From positions 53,279-117,278 of the forward strand of contig CALXRL010000019.1 in assembly GCA_944390735.1 (NCBI GenBank): a DNA stretch of 64,000 nt, given 5' to 3'. Source of the stretch: an uncultured Victivallales bacterium (lineage in GTDB: Bacteria; Verrucomicrobiota; Lentisphaeria; Victivallales; UBA1829). Of the stretch, positions 35,605 through 44,524 are shown piece by piece; the first letter of the stretch is position 1; each line of letters opens with the position of its first letter. Made by a program: the position numbers and the translations under genes. Under the pieces are notes generated by a model. The model did no database searches, was not told the DNA's origin, and saw only the letters and a list, made by a program, of their open reading frames with translations.

Positions 35605-36237
35605 TCACGCCTCCAGAAGCAGGAGCAGTTTGCGGATTTCGGAGATGAAATGCTCCTTCTGTTCCGCGCGGGACTGATCGGCAAAGAAGTGCCGCAGATC
35701 GTCCTCCCGGATGTTCCGCATCTGCGCGCAGATGGTGTTCAGGGAGTTGCCGAAGACTTTTTCATTGAATTCGTCCGGATCTTTTTCCGGGGGAAGGGTT
35801 TCCGGATAGAGTTCGGCGATGGCGTTCCGGATGGCTTTGGCGCTGGGGCGGGTTTCCTCTTCCCGGACCCTGGCGAGAACCTGGCGGATGCGGTCGATGC
35901 TGTGATCGCTGATCTCCTCTTTGCGGATCAGCGGAGCGAGGGCTTTGCACTGCGCCTCGGTGGTGGGCAGCACGATGGAGTCGTCCTCCAGCGCCTCCAG
36001 ACGGTGGATCATTTCCGACGTATTGATCAGATAGCTGCAGTAGGCGGGGTTGTAGTTGAATTTGCTTCGGACGTAGGTGGAGAAGGAGTGGTAGCCTTCT
36101 GCCTTGTAGAATCCGCCCTCCCGGATCTCGGCGAGAGCGCGTCCGACCTCGAGAAATTGTCGGAAGCCGTTGCGGACGACGGTTTCCAGTTCCTGCAGTT
36201 TTTCCAGCTGGCGGGCTTCATCCAGCACTTCGTTCAT
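35605..36237 (-). CDS. Unknown protein with ParB/DUF3102-like helical DNA-binding look
   Basis: 210-residue soluble protein of uncertain family. The segment FLEVGRALAEIREGGFYKAEGYHSFSTYVRSKFNYNPAYCSYLI resembles helical modules in plasmid/phage partition-like and DUF3102-like proteins. It is followed by LPTTEAQCKALAPLIRKEE, a motif also common in those groups. The C-terminus is highly charged. I do not see the ParB catalytic box (GERR), so a CTPase role is not claimed. SD AAGGAG lies 10 nt before ATG 36237; the frame opens earlier at 36348 without SD. It is transcribed toward the MarR operon and divergent from uvrB. Confidence 0.7.
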   Translation of the reverse strand: MNEVLDEARQLEKLQELETVVRNGFRQFLEVGRALAEIREGGFYKAEGYHSFSTYVRSKFNYNPAYCSYLINTSEMIHRLEALEDDSIVLPTTEAQCKALAPLIRKEEISDHSIDRIRQVLARVREEETRPSAKAIRNAIAELYPETLPPEKDPDEFNEKVFGNSLNTICAQMRNIREDDLRHFFADQSRAEQKEHFISEIRKLLLLLEA

Positions 36238-36384
36238 GGCAGATCTTCTCCTTGTTTTTTTGCGGCACAAACCGACGGGTTCTGTTGTCCAAGCCGGTAA
36301 TATAACCGTTTTTTTTGAAAATGCCGGGGGAAACTGGATTTTTTTCAAAAAATGTGTATCTTACGGGGGAGGGAAGGAGTTCTC

Positions 36385-38451
36385 ATGAGTTTGTTCAAAC
36401 TGGTATCCGAATATGCGCCGGGAGGCGATCAGCCGGAGGCGATTGCGGCGCTGGTCAAAGGGCTTCGCGAAGGGACGCGTTATCAGACGCTTCAGGGAGT
36501 GACGGGGTCCGGAAAGACCTTCACCCTGGCCAATGTGATTGCGCAGATGGACCGTCCCGTGCTGGTGCTCTCGCACAACAAGACGCTGGCGGCGCAGCTT
36601 TACAGCGAATTCAAGGCGTTTTTCCCGGAAAACGCGGTGGAGTATTTCATCAGCTATTACGATTATTATCTGCCGGAGTCCTATATTCCGCAGACGGACA
36701 CCTACATTGCGAAGGACGCCAGCATCAACGAGAACATTGAACGGCTGCGTCTTTCCGCGACGGCGTCGCTGATCGAGCGGCGGGATGTGATTGTTGTGGC
36801 GAGCGTCTCCTGCATCTACGGCCTCGGCGATCCCGAGGACTACGAGGCCATGAGCATTGAGCTTCAGACCGGCGCATCGCTGGACCGCAACAAATTTCTG
36901 GAACTGCTGGTGGCCATTCAGTACACCCGCAACGACAGCGCGCCGGAAAAAGGAAATTTCCGGGTGCGCGGCGACTGCGTGGATGTGTTCTCCGCCCAGA
37001 AGGAGGAGTTTATCCGTGTGGAGTTCTGGGGGGATTCGATTGAATCCATCTCCCGGTGCGACGTTCTGACGGGGCGGGTGATCGCCCGGCTGCAGCGGAC
37101 CTATATTTTTCCCGCGAAACTCTTTGTGATGCCGCAGGAGAAGCTGGAGGCCGCGACCCGTTCCATTCTCGCGGAGATGCGGGAGCGCGTGAAGGAACTG
37201 GAATCGCAGAACAAGCTGGTGGAGGCGCAGCGTCTGTTCCAGCGCGTGACCTATGATATGGAGATGATGCGTGAAATCGGCTACTGTTCGGGGATTGAGA
37301 ACTATTCGCGGCATCTGTCTGGGAGGGCGCCGGGATCGCGGCCGTACTGTCTGCTGGACTTCTTCCAGAAGGATTTCATCACGATGATCGACGAGTCGCA
37401 TGTCACGATACCCCAGCTTCAGGCGATGTACCGGGCGGACCGCAGCCGGAAGGAGACGCTGGTGGAGCACGGATTCCGGCTGCCGTCGGCGCTGGACAAC
37501 CGGCCGTTGAAGTTCGAGGAGATCACCCGTCTGACCGGGGATACGATTTTCGTTTCGGCCACTCCGGCGGAATACGAGCTGCAGCTCTGCGGCGGACATG
37601 TGATTGAACAGGTGGTTCGTCCGACCGGTCTGCTGGACCCCGAGGTGGAGATCCGGCCGCTGGAAAACCAGATCGACGATGTCATGGAGGAGATCCGCAA
37701 ATATGCCGCACGGGGGGCCAGAACCATCGTCACCACCCTGACCAAGAAGAGCGCGGAACGGCTCGCCGATTACCTGACCGATCTGGGAATGCGGGCGAAG
37801 TATCTGCATTCGGAAATTGATGCAATCGAGCGTGTCCGCATTCTTTCCGAACTGCGGGAGGGCGCGTTCGACTGTCTGATCGGGATCAATCTTCTGCGCG
37901 AGGGCATTGACCTTCCGGAGGTCACTCTGGTGGCGATTCTCGATGCCGACAAGGAAGGATTCCTGCGCTCCGAACGTTCGCTGATCCAGGTTGCCGGCCG
38001 TGCCGCGCGGAACGCGGAGGGCAAGGTGATCCTGTATGCCGACATTCTCACGGATTCCATCCGCAAGCTGCTGAAGGTCACCGGGGAGCGCCGCGCAAAG
38101 CAGATCGCCTACAATCAGGCGCATGGAATCGTTCCGAAGACCATTCTCAAGGCGAAACGCGCCACGATCGAGGAAACCATTCTGGGATATGCGCCCGAAA
38201 ACGATCCCGGCCATGAGGATTCGATTCTCACCGTGGCCGAAGCGCGGGCAAAATACAATGCCGGACCTGCCGGGAAGAAGAGTGCGGTCCGGGGGGCTTC
38301 CGCGAAGGAGTTCCCGCCCCTTGCCATGACGGAGATCCTCTCCGAACTGGAACGGGAGATGATGGAGGCCGCCGAGGCTCTGGAATTCGAACGCGCCGCC
38401 AAACTGCGCGACCGGATCCGGGCCATCGAAAAAGGCAATCTGAAAATTTGA
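36385..38451 (+). CDS. uvrB: Excinuclease ABC subunit B
   Basis: 688-residue UvrB, the damage-verifying helicase-like subunit of nucleotide excision repair. It shows YAPGGDQPEAI, Walker A TGSGKTFTLANVI, the beta-hairpin YYDYYLPESYIPQTDTYIAKD, DESHVTIPQLQAMYRADRSRKETLVEHGFRLPSALDNRPL, LREGIDLPEVTLVAILDADKEGFLRS, QVAGRAARN and a C-terminal UVR domain (LEREMMEAAEALEFERAAKLRDRI). Start ATG 36385 has GGAAGGAG 5 nt upstream; the frame opens at 36352. It is monocistronic, with the promoter of the next gene overlapping its end. Confidence 0.96.
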   Translation: MSLFKLVSEYAPGGDQPEAIAALVKGLREGTRYQTLQGVTGSGKTFTLANVIAQMDRPVLVLSHNKTLAAQLYSEFKAFFPENAVEYFISYYDYYLPESYIPQTDTYIAKDASINENIERLRLSATASLIERRDVIVVASVSCIYGLGDPEDYEAMSIELQTGASLDRNKFLELLVAIQYTRNDSAPEKGNFRVRGDCVDVFSAQKEEFIRVEFWGDSIESISRCDVLTGRVIARLQRTYIFPAKLFVMPQEKLEAATRSILAEMRERVKELESQNKLVEAQRLFQRVTYDMEMMREIGYCSGIENYSRHLSGRAPGSRPYCLLDFFQKDFITMIDESHVTIPQLQAMYRADRSRKETLVEHGFRLPSALDNRPLKFEEITRLTGDTIFVSATPAEYELQLCGGHVIEQVVRPTGLLDPEVEIRPLENQIDDVMEEIRKYAARGARTIVTTLTKKSAERLADYLTDLGMRAKYLHSEIDAIERVRILSELREGAFDCLIGINLLREGIDLPEVTLVAILDADKEGFLRSERSLIQVAGRAARNAEGKVILYADILTDSIRKLLKVTGERRAKQIAYNQAHGIVPKTILKAKRATIEETILGYAPENDPGHEDSILTVAEARAKYNAGPAGKKSAVRGASAKEFPPLAMTEILSELEREMMEAAEALEFERAAKLRDRIRAIEKGNLKI

Positions 38452-38476
38452 CAAACCGCGGATTTTATGATAAAGT
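38448..38476 (+). promoter_or_regulatory. Strong promoter overlapping the uvrB stop codon
   Basis: Consensus -35 TTGACA (38448-38453), which includes the uvrB TGA, a 17-nt spacer and -10 TAAAGT (38471-38476). It drives the parvulin gene 31 nt downstream. Confidence 0.7.
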
Positions 38477-38495
38477 TCTTTTTCTGAACTTTTTT
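38472..38495 (+). terminator. Hairpin between uvrB and the parvulin gene
   Basis: AAAGTTC (38472-38478) pairs with GAACTTT (38486-38492), followed by TTT. It overlaps the -10 box of the next gene; a weak terminator or a leader hairpin. Confidence 0.4.
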
Positions 38496-38506
38496 GGAGT
38501 TGGAGT

Positions 38507-39475
38507 ATGAAAATTTTTCTGCTGGCTGGTTCGCTGCTTCTCTGCTCCCTGCTTTTTGCGCAGGGGAAAACGGATCTGGGAAGGGAGTCCAAGGTGGATT
38601 CCGTGATCGCCACGGTGAACGGGGAACCGATCACTCTGCTGGATGTGATTCTGGAGAGCGGACAGGATGAGGCGAGACTCGCCGCCATGTTCACCGGGGA
38701 ACGTCTTTACGCGGAAACCGCCAAGGTGCGGAAGGCGATTGTCGACAACCTTGTGGTCCGGAAGCTGATCTATGAAAAATACAAGGCAAAACCGTTTGAA
38801 ATCCAGAAGCAGCATATCGAGGATATGGTCGATTCCCTGGCGCTCGGCATGGGCGACGGGACGCGCGAAAGTCTGGAACGGAAGGCCAAATCCTACGGGT
38901 CCGACATGGAGGAGATCCGGGCGAAGGCCAAAGAGAGGATTGCCGTCGACGTGCTTCTGATGCAGAACTGCGACCGGCGGGTTTTCATCACGCCGCGGGA
39001 AGTCTATGAGGCCTACTGCAAACATCCTGAAAAATGGACCAAGCCGGCGACGGTTGATCTGCAGCTGATCCTGATCCGGCGCGGCAGCGGAAATCCCGGA
39101 GAGACCGCGGCCAACATCGCTGAAATGCTCCGAAATGCCGATGAACGGATGTTCCGCCGCATCGCCGTCGAAAATTCGGAGGGGCCGAATGCCTCCAAGG
39201 GCGGGCATGTCGGCAAGATCGAAATGAATAAGCTGCGTCCCGAGTTTTTGGCCGTCCTGAAAAATGCGGAGAAAAACGAGATCAAAGGTCCGGTGGAAAC
39301 TCCGGAAGGGTTCTATTTCATCCGCGTCAACGGGATCTCCCGCGAGGAGAAACTGCCGTTTGAAAAAGTCTCCCGGGAGATTCATGATTCGCTGCGCCGG
39401 GCCGCTCTGGAAAAGAACCGGAACGAATACAAGGCGGAATTGCTCAGCGAAGCGGTAGTCCGCTATTTCTTCTGA
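38507..39475 (+). CDS. Periplasmic peptidyl-prolyl isomerase, SurA/PpiC-like parvulin
   Basis: 322-residue exported foldase. It has a signal peptide (FLLAGSLLLCSLLFAQG), a SurA-like N-terminal helical domain with VIATVNGEPITLLDVI, and a parvulin domain at about 170-280. The parvulin domain contains VDLQLILIRRG, FRRIAVENSEGPNASKGGHVGKIEMNKL, and the diagnostic EIKGPVETPEGFYFIRVNG. Only one parvulin domain is present, as in many SurA-like proteins outside proteobacteria. It is expected to help outer-membrane protein folding. SD GGAGTTGGAG precedes ATG. Confidence 0.9.
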   Translation: MKIFLLAGSLLLCSLLFAQGKTDLGRESKVDSVIATVNGEPITLLDVILESGQDEARLAAMFTGERLYAETAKVRKAIVDNLVVRKLIYEKYKAKPFEIQKQHIEDMVDSLALGMGDGTRESLERKAKSYGSDMEEIRAKAKERIAVDVLLMQNCDRRVFITPREVYEAYCKHPEKWTKPATVDLQLILIRRGSGNPGETAANIAEMLRNADERMFRRIAVENSEGPNASKGGHVGKIEMNKLRPEFLAVLKNAEKNEIKGPVETPEGFYFIRVNGISREEKLPFEKVSREIHDSLRRAALEKNRNEYKAELLSEAVVRYFF

Positions 39476-39495
39476 TCGGAACTGCGGAAAATGAA

Positions 39496-39528
39496 AAACG
39501 GACGGAGGTGGATCCGTCCGTTTTTTTT
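39496..39528. terminator. Bidirectional terminator between convergent genes
   Basis: AAACGGACGGA (39496-39506) / TCCGTCCGTTT (39513-39523), perfect 11-bp stem with 6-nt loop, T8 on the plus strand and T5 on the minus strand. It serves the parvulin gene and the Pro-rich gene. Confidence 0.9.
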
Positions 39529-39533
39529 ATCTT

Positions 39534-40367
39534 CTAGCGATTTCTCCGATAGATGGAACTCGGCCGATATCCGTCGCCGGGGCGGAAGCCGCCGGGGCGG
39601 AAACTGTTGCTGGGCTTGTATCCATCACCGGGCCGGGGACCGGCGCCGGGCGTGTTCCGTGAATTGAAGTTGTCGCTCGGTTTGTATCCGTCGCCGGGGC
39701 GGAACGCGTCGCCCGGACGATAGGTCTGTCCCGCCCGGACAAAGTCGCTCGGACGATACCGGTCGTCCCGCGGGGAGGGCCGCGGCGTAACCGCCTGTCC
39801 GCGCGGACGAAGCGGAAGAGGACGTCCCGCAGGCGTCGCCGGTTTCACCTGTCCCGCAGGTCTGGAAGGCTTCTGCACCTCCGGTTTCGGCGGTTCCGGC
39901 GGTCGAGGTCTCGGCGGATCGGGTCTTTGCGGCCGGGGCGGTTCCGGCGGTCGAGGTCTCGGCTGCCGATGCGGTCCCGGTCTCCGGGGCGGAGGCGGCG
40001 GAACATTCCAGCTCCACCATGGATCCCAGGAGCCGATGTACCACGGAAGCGGCTGCTCAATGATGACCGGAGCCGGAGAATACACCGTTCCTCCGGGCGC
40101 CAGCGAAAGCGAACCGTTCGGATATTGATAATACACCTCTCCGTCAATGAGAACCTTTTTCAGCGCAACCGGACGCGTGGACTCGGTCGGAATCACTCCG
40201 AGAATGAACGGCTGCGGAACGACAATCCCATAGAAAAGCGTCGGCACACCAAGCGAAAGAAACTGATAGGAGCCCGATAAAACCGCGGGATCGGAGGCCA
40301 GTTCCCCCGCCGGGGTCGACGATGCCGCGCAGAAGATCGCGGCAATTGCGGCAAGAAGCTTTTTCAT
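39534..40367 (-). CDS. Secreted Pro/Arg/Gly-rich repeat protein of unknown function
   Basis: 277-residue exported protein. Signal peptide LLAAIAAIFCAASSTPAG; residues 25-120 are a folded-looking region with hydrophobic strands (LSLGVPTLFYGIVVPQPFILGVIP, LIDGEVYYQYPNGSLSLAPGG). Residues about 123-165 are PPPPPRRPGPHRQPRPRPPEPP-like polyproline with alternating Arg. The C-terminal about 70 residues contain repeats of the form RPGDGYKPS/RPGDAF. Such extensions are typical of cell-surface or peptidoglycan-spanning proteins, but I know no family match. SD GGGAGG precedes ATG. It is monocistronic. Confidence 0.8.
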   Translation of the reverse strand: MKKLLAAIAAIFCAASSTPAGELASDPAVLSGSYQFLSLGVPTLFYGIVVPQPFILGVIPTESTRPVALKKVLIDGEVYYQYPNGSLSLAPGGTVYSPAPVIIEQPLPWYIGSWDPWWSWNVPPPPPRRPGPHRQPRPRPPEPPRPQRPDPPRPRPPEPPKPEVQKPSRPAGQVKPATPAGRPLPLRPRGQAVTPRPSPRDDRYRPSDFVRAGQTYRPGDAFRPGDGYKPSDNFNSRNTPGAGPRPGDGYKPSNSFRPGGFRPGDGYRPSSIYRRNR

Positions 40368-40476
40368 GATTCAGTCCTCCCTGTTGTGATCCGTTGTGCA
40401 TGAAACGCGCCAGAGACGGAAATATTGTTAATAAAACTTAACTTTTCAAAAAAATTGGATGTTTTGGAGATTTGAA

Positions 40477-40914
40477 TTAATCTTCCTCCACCGCTTTTCC
40501 GAAATGTTCGTGGATGTAGGCGCATGCCTCTTCAAGCGAGCGCAGAATTTTGGTGGAGAAGCGGACCATCCACGGACTGCACTCTTCAAAGGAAAGAGGA
40601 GAAAAGGAGACGACAAATTTCCCGATGTCATGCGCGGCATAGAAGACCTCCATGGCGGTGCCGATGGAGGCCTTGCTGTAATTGACCAGAATGATGTCGG
40701 CGTCCCGGACATCCTGAAGATCGAATTCGACGATCTCATTAGCGCTGTCGACCTGCCGGTCGACAAATTTTCTGCGCATGGGATCCAGAATCCGGAAGTC
40801 GGAGCCGAGGAGGCGTTTCGCCTCCTCTCTCCAGGCTCTGGCGACGCCTTCATGCTCGTCCATGATCGGGCCGCTGAGGTAAATGACGGGACGTTTCCGT
40901 TCAGATTTCATCAT
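40477..40914 (-). CDS. Nucleoside 2-deoxyribosyltransferase-like protein
   Basis: About 145-residue protein of the nucleoside 2-deoxyribosyltransferase-like Rossmann family. It shows VIYLSGPIMD at the N-terminus (substrate-loop motif), FRILDPMRRK, EIVEFDLQDVRDADIILVNY and the catalytic-type SIGTAMEVFYAAHDIGK with Glu in the position of the nucleophile. Starts are ambiguous: ATG 40914 overlaps the glgP stop by ATGA, and GTG 40923 has AAGGGA 5 nt upstream. Translational coupling with glgP is likely in either case. The substrate may be a free nucleoside or a nucleotide (as in Rcl/DNPH1-like members). Confidence 0.8.
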   Translation of the reverse strand: MMKSERKRPVIYLSGPIMDEHEGVARAWREEAKRLLGSDFRILDPMRRKFVDRQVDSANEIVEFDLQDVRDADIILVNYSKASIGTAMEVFYAAHDIGKFVVSFSPLSFEECSPWMVRFSTKILRSLEEACAYIHEHFGKAVEED

Positions 40915-43400
40915 TTTGCACACTTTTTCCCTTTTCCATCGCCATCGGCAGCGAGTCCGGAAGTCATGGGAACGGGAACTGGTTTGATCTCCCAGATCTT
41001 TTCCGCGTAATCATGGATGGAACGATCGCTGGAGAAGGTTCCCATGTTGGCAATGTTGTGAATGCAGCGCCGGGTCCATTCCTTCTTGTCCAGATAGAGG
41101 TTTGCAAGAATTTCATGGGTGGCGACATAGGAATCGAAGTCGGCGGCAACCATGTAATAATCATAGTTGAGCGAATCAATCAGCGGCTGGAAGACCCCCC
41201 GGTTTGCCGGCGAGAAGAAATCGGTGCGGATCAGTTCGATCGCCCGTTTCAGATACGGCGATTTCTCAATGAACTGCCGCGGATTGTAGCCGCGCGAACG
41301 CAGCGCATTCACTTCCTCCACATTCATGCCGAAGATGAAGATGTTTTCCGCTCCGACCTGCTGATACATTTCCACATTGGCTCCGTCCATGGTGCCGATG
41401 GTGAGCGCTCCGTTCAGAGCGAACTTCATGTTGCTGGTTCCGGAAGCCTCGGTGCCCGCCAGGGAAATCTGTTCGGAGATGTCCGCCGCGGGAATGATCT
41501 TTTCCGCAAGGGAAACCCGGTAGTTCGGCAGAAAGACCACTTTCAGCTTGTCCTGAATGCCGGTGTCGGCATTGATCACGTCGCCGACCGCGTTGATGAG
41601 ACGGATAATCAGCTTCGCCATGTAATAACCCGGCGCCGCCTTTCCGCCGAACAGAATGACGCGCGGAACGAAATCGGCGTTCGGATTGTCCTTGATCCGG
41701 AGATACAGGGCAATCGCACGGAGAATGTTCAGGAACTGACGCTTGTACTCGTGCAGACGCTTGTCCTGAACATCAAAAATGGCATCCTGATTGATCCGGA
41801 TGGAGCAGATCTCCTCCACATGCTCGGCCAGGCGCACCTTGTTGTCGTGCTTGACCCGGGCCACGGCTTCGAGCACCGCGTCGTCGGAGACGAAACGTTC
41901 GAACTTTTTCAGTTCATCCAGATTCCTGCACCACGTGTCGCCGATTTTCGAGGTAATCAGGGCGGAAAGCTCCGGATTGGCCTTTCTCAGCCAGCGGCGC
42001 GGCGTGATCCCGTTTGTGACATTCACAAATTTGCCCGGATAAAATTCGCTGAAATCACGGAAGAGTCCGTTTTTCAGCAGTTCCGTGTGAAGCGCCGCGA
42101 CTCCGTTGACCCGGTGACTGGCAACCACACACATGTACGCCATGCGGGCCATCTTGAGCGGAGATTCCTCAATGAGGGACATGCGGGAAAGACGGTCGTT
42201 GTCGCCGATATACCGGGTGGCGACTTCGCGCAGGAAACGGAAATTGATCTCGTAAATAATCTCCAGATGTCTCGGAAGAAGTTTTTCCAGAATGCTGACC
42301 GGCCATTTCTCCAGCGCTTCGCTCATCAGCGTGTGATTGGTGTAGTTGAAGGTTCTGGTGCAGATCTCCCAGGCCTCGTCCCAGAGGAAGTTTTCCTCGT
42401 CGACCAGGATGCGCATAAGTTCGGGGATGGCAAGCGCCGGATGCGTGTCGTTCAGCTGAATGACCGCGTAATCCGGGAAATTCTTCAGGGAATCCCCGTT
42501 CATCTTGATTCGTCCGATGATGTCCTGCAAGGTGGCGCAGACCAGGAAATACTGCTGCTTCAGGCGCAGTTCCTTGCCTTCATAATTGTTGTCGTTCGGA
42601 TAGAGCACCTTGGTGATGTTCTGGGAGAGCGATGCCTCGATATTCGCATTGACATAATCCCCCTGATTGAACTTGGAAAGGTTGAATCCGCAGACCGCCT
42701 CGGCGGACCAGAGACGCAGCGTGTTGACCGTATTGTTTCCATAGCCCGGGATCGGCGTGTCGTAGGGCATGGCAAGGACCTCCTGCGAACTGACCCATCT
42801 TCTGCGGTACTTGTTGGCTCCGGCGTCCTGATAGGCTTCGACGTGTCCGCCGAAATGGACGATGCGCGCCAGTTCGGGCCGGCGGATCTCCCACGGATTT
42901 CCGCGGCTGAGCCAGTTGTCGGGTTCCTCGACCTGGCAGTCGTCCTCGATCACCTGTTTGAAAATTCCGAAATCGTAGCGGATGCCGTATCCGAACGCGG
43001 GCAGTTCCAGTGTCGCCATGGAGTCCAGAAAACAGGCCGCCAGACGGCCGAGACCGCCGTTGCCCAGTCCGGCATCCACTTCCTGTTCCCGGAGTTCTTC
43101 CACATCGAAACCCAGCTCCTTCATCGCCTGCTGGGCGGCGTCGTAAACGCCGAGATTGATCATGGCGTTCCCGATCGTGCGGCCCATCAGAAATTCCAGT
43201 GAGATATAGCAGACCGTTTTGGGATTGTCCTTCTCATAAATATCCTTTGTGGCAAGCCAGCGCTCGACGATCAGATCACGTATGGCAAGCGCCAATGCCT
43301 GGTACCGATCCAGATCACTGGCCTTGTCGGGGCGTTTCACGAGAGAGAGGGTCAGGTGGCGTTTGAATGATTCCTTGATAACATCTTTCATGTCAGGCAT
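40911..43400 (-). CDS. glgP: Glycogen/starch phosphorylase
   Basis: 829-residue PLP-dependent phosphorylase releasing glucose 1-phosphate from alpha-1,4-glucans. It has VCYISLEFLMGRTIGNAMINLGVY, GLGNGGLGRLAACFLDSMATL, NDTHPALAIPELMRIL, VNVTNGITPRRWL, KRLHEYKRQFLNIL and the PLP lysine region GTEASGTSNMKFALNGALTIGTMDGANVE. The start is ATG 43400 with AAGGAG 8 nt upstream; the frame opens at 43466. It is the first gene of a two-gene unit with the deoxyribosyltransferase-like gene. Confidence 0.96.
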   Translation of the reverse strand: MPDMKDVIKESFKRHLTLSLVKRPDKASDLDRYQALALAIRDLIVERWLATKDIYEKDNPKTVCYISLEFLMGRTIGNAMINLGVYDAAQQAMKELGFDVEELREQEVDAGLGNGGLGRLAACFLDSMATLELPAFGYGIRYDFGIFKQVIEDDCQVEEPDNWLSRGNPWEIRRPELARIVHFGGHVEAYQDAGANKYRRRWVSSQEVLAMPYDTPIPGYGNNTVNTLRLWSAEAVCGFNLSKFNQGDYVNANIEASLSQNITKVLYPNDNNYEGKELRLKQQYFLVCATLQDIIGRIKMNGDSLKNFPDYAVIQLNDTHPALAIPELMRILVDEENFLWDEAWEICTRTFNYTNHTLMSEALEKWPVSILEKLLPRHLEIIYEINFRFLREVATRYIGDNDRLSRMSLIEESPLKMARMAYMCVVASHRVNGVAALHTELLKNGLFRDFSEFYPGKFVNVTNGITPRRWLRKANPELSALITSKIGDTWCRNLDELKKFERFVSDDAVLEAVARVKHDNKVRLAEHVEEICSIRINQDAIFDVQDKRLHEYKRQFLNILRAIALYLRIKDNPNADFVPRVILFGGKAAPGYYMAKLIIRLINAVGDVINADTGIQDKLKVVFLPNYRVSLAEKIIPAADISEQISLAGTEASGTSNMKFALNGALTIGTMDGANVEMYQQVGAENIFIFGMNVEEVNALRSRGYNPRQFIEKSPYLKRAIELIRTDFFSPANRGVFQPLIDSLNYDYYMVAADFDSYVATHEILANLYLDKKEWTRRCIHNIANMGTFSSDRSIHDYAEKIWEIKPVPVPMTSGLAADGDGKGKKCAK

Positions 43401-43456
43401 TGGAAAATCTCCTTGATGATTAATGAGCCGGATCTGCGACGAGATCCGTATCCGGA

Positions 43457-43484
43457 AATATAGCATCGATTCTCATTTTTTCAA
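43457..43484 (-). promoter_or_regulatory. Promoter of glgP
   Basis: Minus-strand -35 TTGAAA (43484-43479), 16-nt spacer, -10 TATATT (43462-43457), start near 43450. A hairpin with one G-U pair lies at about 43513-43540 behind the upstream esterase, but lacks a T-run. Confidence 0.65.
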
Positions 43485-43558
43485 GGAGGCGCCCGGAGGA
43501 GGGGGGAGGGGTGCCGACGGAAGGAGACTCTTCCGCCGGCGGGGGAAAAAGCACAGAA

Positions 43559-44461
43559 TCAGCGGATCACCTTCCGTTCTTTCAGCCAGAAGAGGAGGGC
43601 GCTGCTCCAGGGGTGGGCGTTCCGGAAGGGCGGTTTTGCGCGGAGGCCCATGCCGTGTCCGCCATTCTGATAGATATGAAGATCAAAGGGAATGCGCCAG
43701 GCGTTCAGCGCCTCCGCCATATCGAGAGCGTTCTGAACGGGGACTCCGGGGTCCGCCCAGGTGTGCCAGATGAAGAAGGGCGGCGTTTCCTTGGAAACGA
43801 ACCGGTAGGCGGCGACATCCTGTTCCGGGGTGGTGGTGCCGCCGATCAGATTGTTTTTGGAGCCGCAGCAGGCGCCGTAGCGTTTGTCCATGGAGGTCTG
43901 GGCATAGCAGAGAATTGCAAAATCGGGGCGGGAACTGACGCGTTCAACCGGATCGGGATTTTTGGGATCGCCCGGATCATTTTTCACTGCGGTCATGGCG
44001 GCGAGGTGTCCGCCTGCGGAGGAGCCCATGATTCCGATCATGTTCGGATCAATCTTCCATTTTGCCGCATTGGCTCGGACGGTTCGGATGGCGCGCCATG
44101 CATCCCAGTTCATCACCGGATACCGATAGGAGCCGTTCTGCCGGGAGCCGAGTCGATATTTCAGCACGAAAGCTGCAATCCCATTCTGATTGAGAAATTT
44201 TGCATAATGATCCCCTTCATGTCCCATGGCGAGTCCGCCGTAGGCTCCGCCGGGGCAGACGACCACTGCGGGCATGGGAAGTTTCGCCGGTTTTTCCGGA
44301 AAATACGGGGTTATGGCAGGAATATCCATGGGTTTCTGGCCTTTGGCGCCAGGAGCGTCCTTTTCCCACAGACGCATGGGTTCCTGTTTCGGGGGATCCG
44401 CCGCGAAAACGGCGATTGCGGCTCCGAGTGCGACAGCACTCATGATGACATTCAGCTTCAT
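43559..44461 (-). CDS. Secreted alpha/beta-hydrolase (esterase, BD-FAE/dienelactone-hydrolase-like)
   Basis: 300-residue exported serine esterase. Signal peptide MSAVALGAAIAVFAADPP is followed by the oxyanion motif CPGGAYGGLAMGHEG, the nucleophile elbow GIMGSSAGGHLAA, the Asp in WADPGVPV and the His in QNGGHGMGL. This layout is typical of the carbohydrate-esterase-like or acetylxylan-esterase-related hydrolases found in glycan-degrading bacteria; the acyl group and sugar are not predicted. SD AAAGGAG precedes ATG. It has its own upstream region, which contains the hairpin element described at 44525-44740. Confidence 0.88.
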   Translation of the reverse strand: MKLNVIMSAVALGAAIAVFAADPPKQEPMRLWEKDAPGAKGQKPMDIPAITPYFPEKPAKLPMPAVVVCPGGAYGGLAMGHEGDHYAKFLNQNGIAAFVLKYRLGSRQNGSYRYPVMNWDAWRAIRTVRANAAKWKIDPNMIGIMGSSAGGHLAAMTAVKNDPGDPKNPDPVERVSSRPDFAILCYAQTSMDKRYGACCGSKNNLIGGTTTPEQDVAAYRFVSKETPPFFIWHTWADPGVPVQNALDMAEALNAWRIPFDLHIYQNGGHGMGLRAKPPFRNAHPWSSALLFWLKERKVIR

Positions 44462-44524
44462 CTTCTATCTCCTTTCTTGTTGAAAAAGTATTCTGTTCCG
44501 TGTTCGGCGGACAACCGTCCGAAT

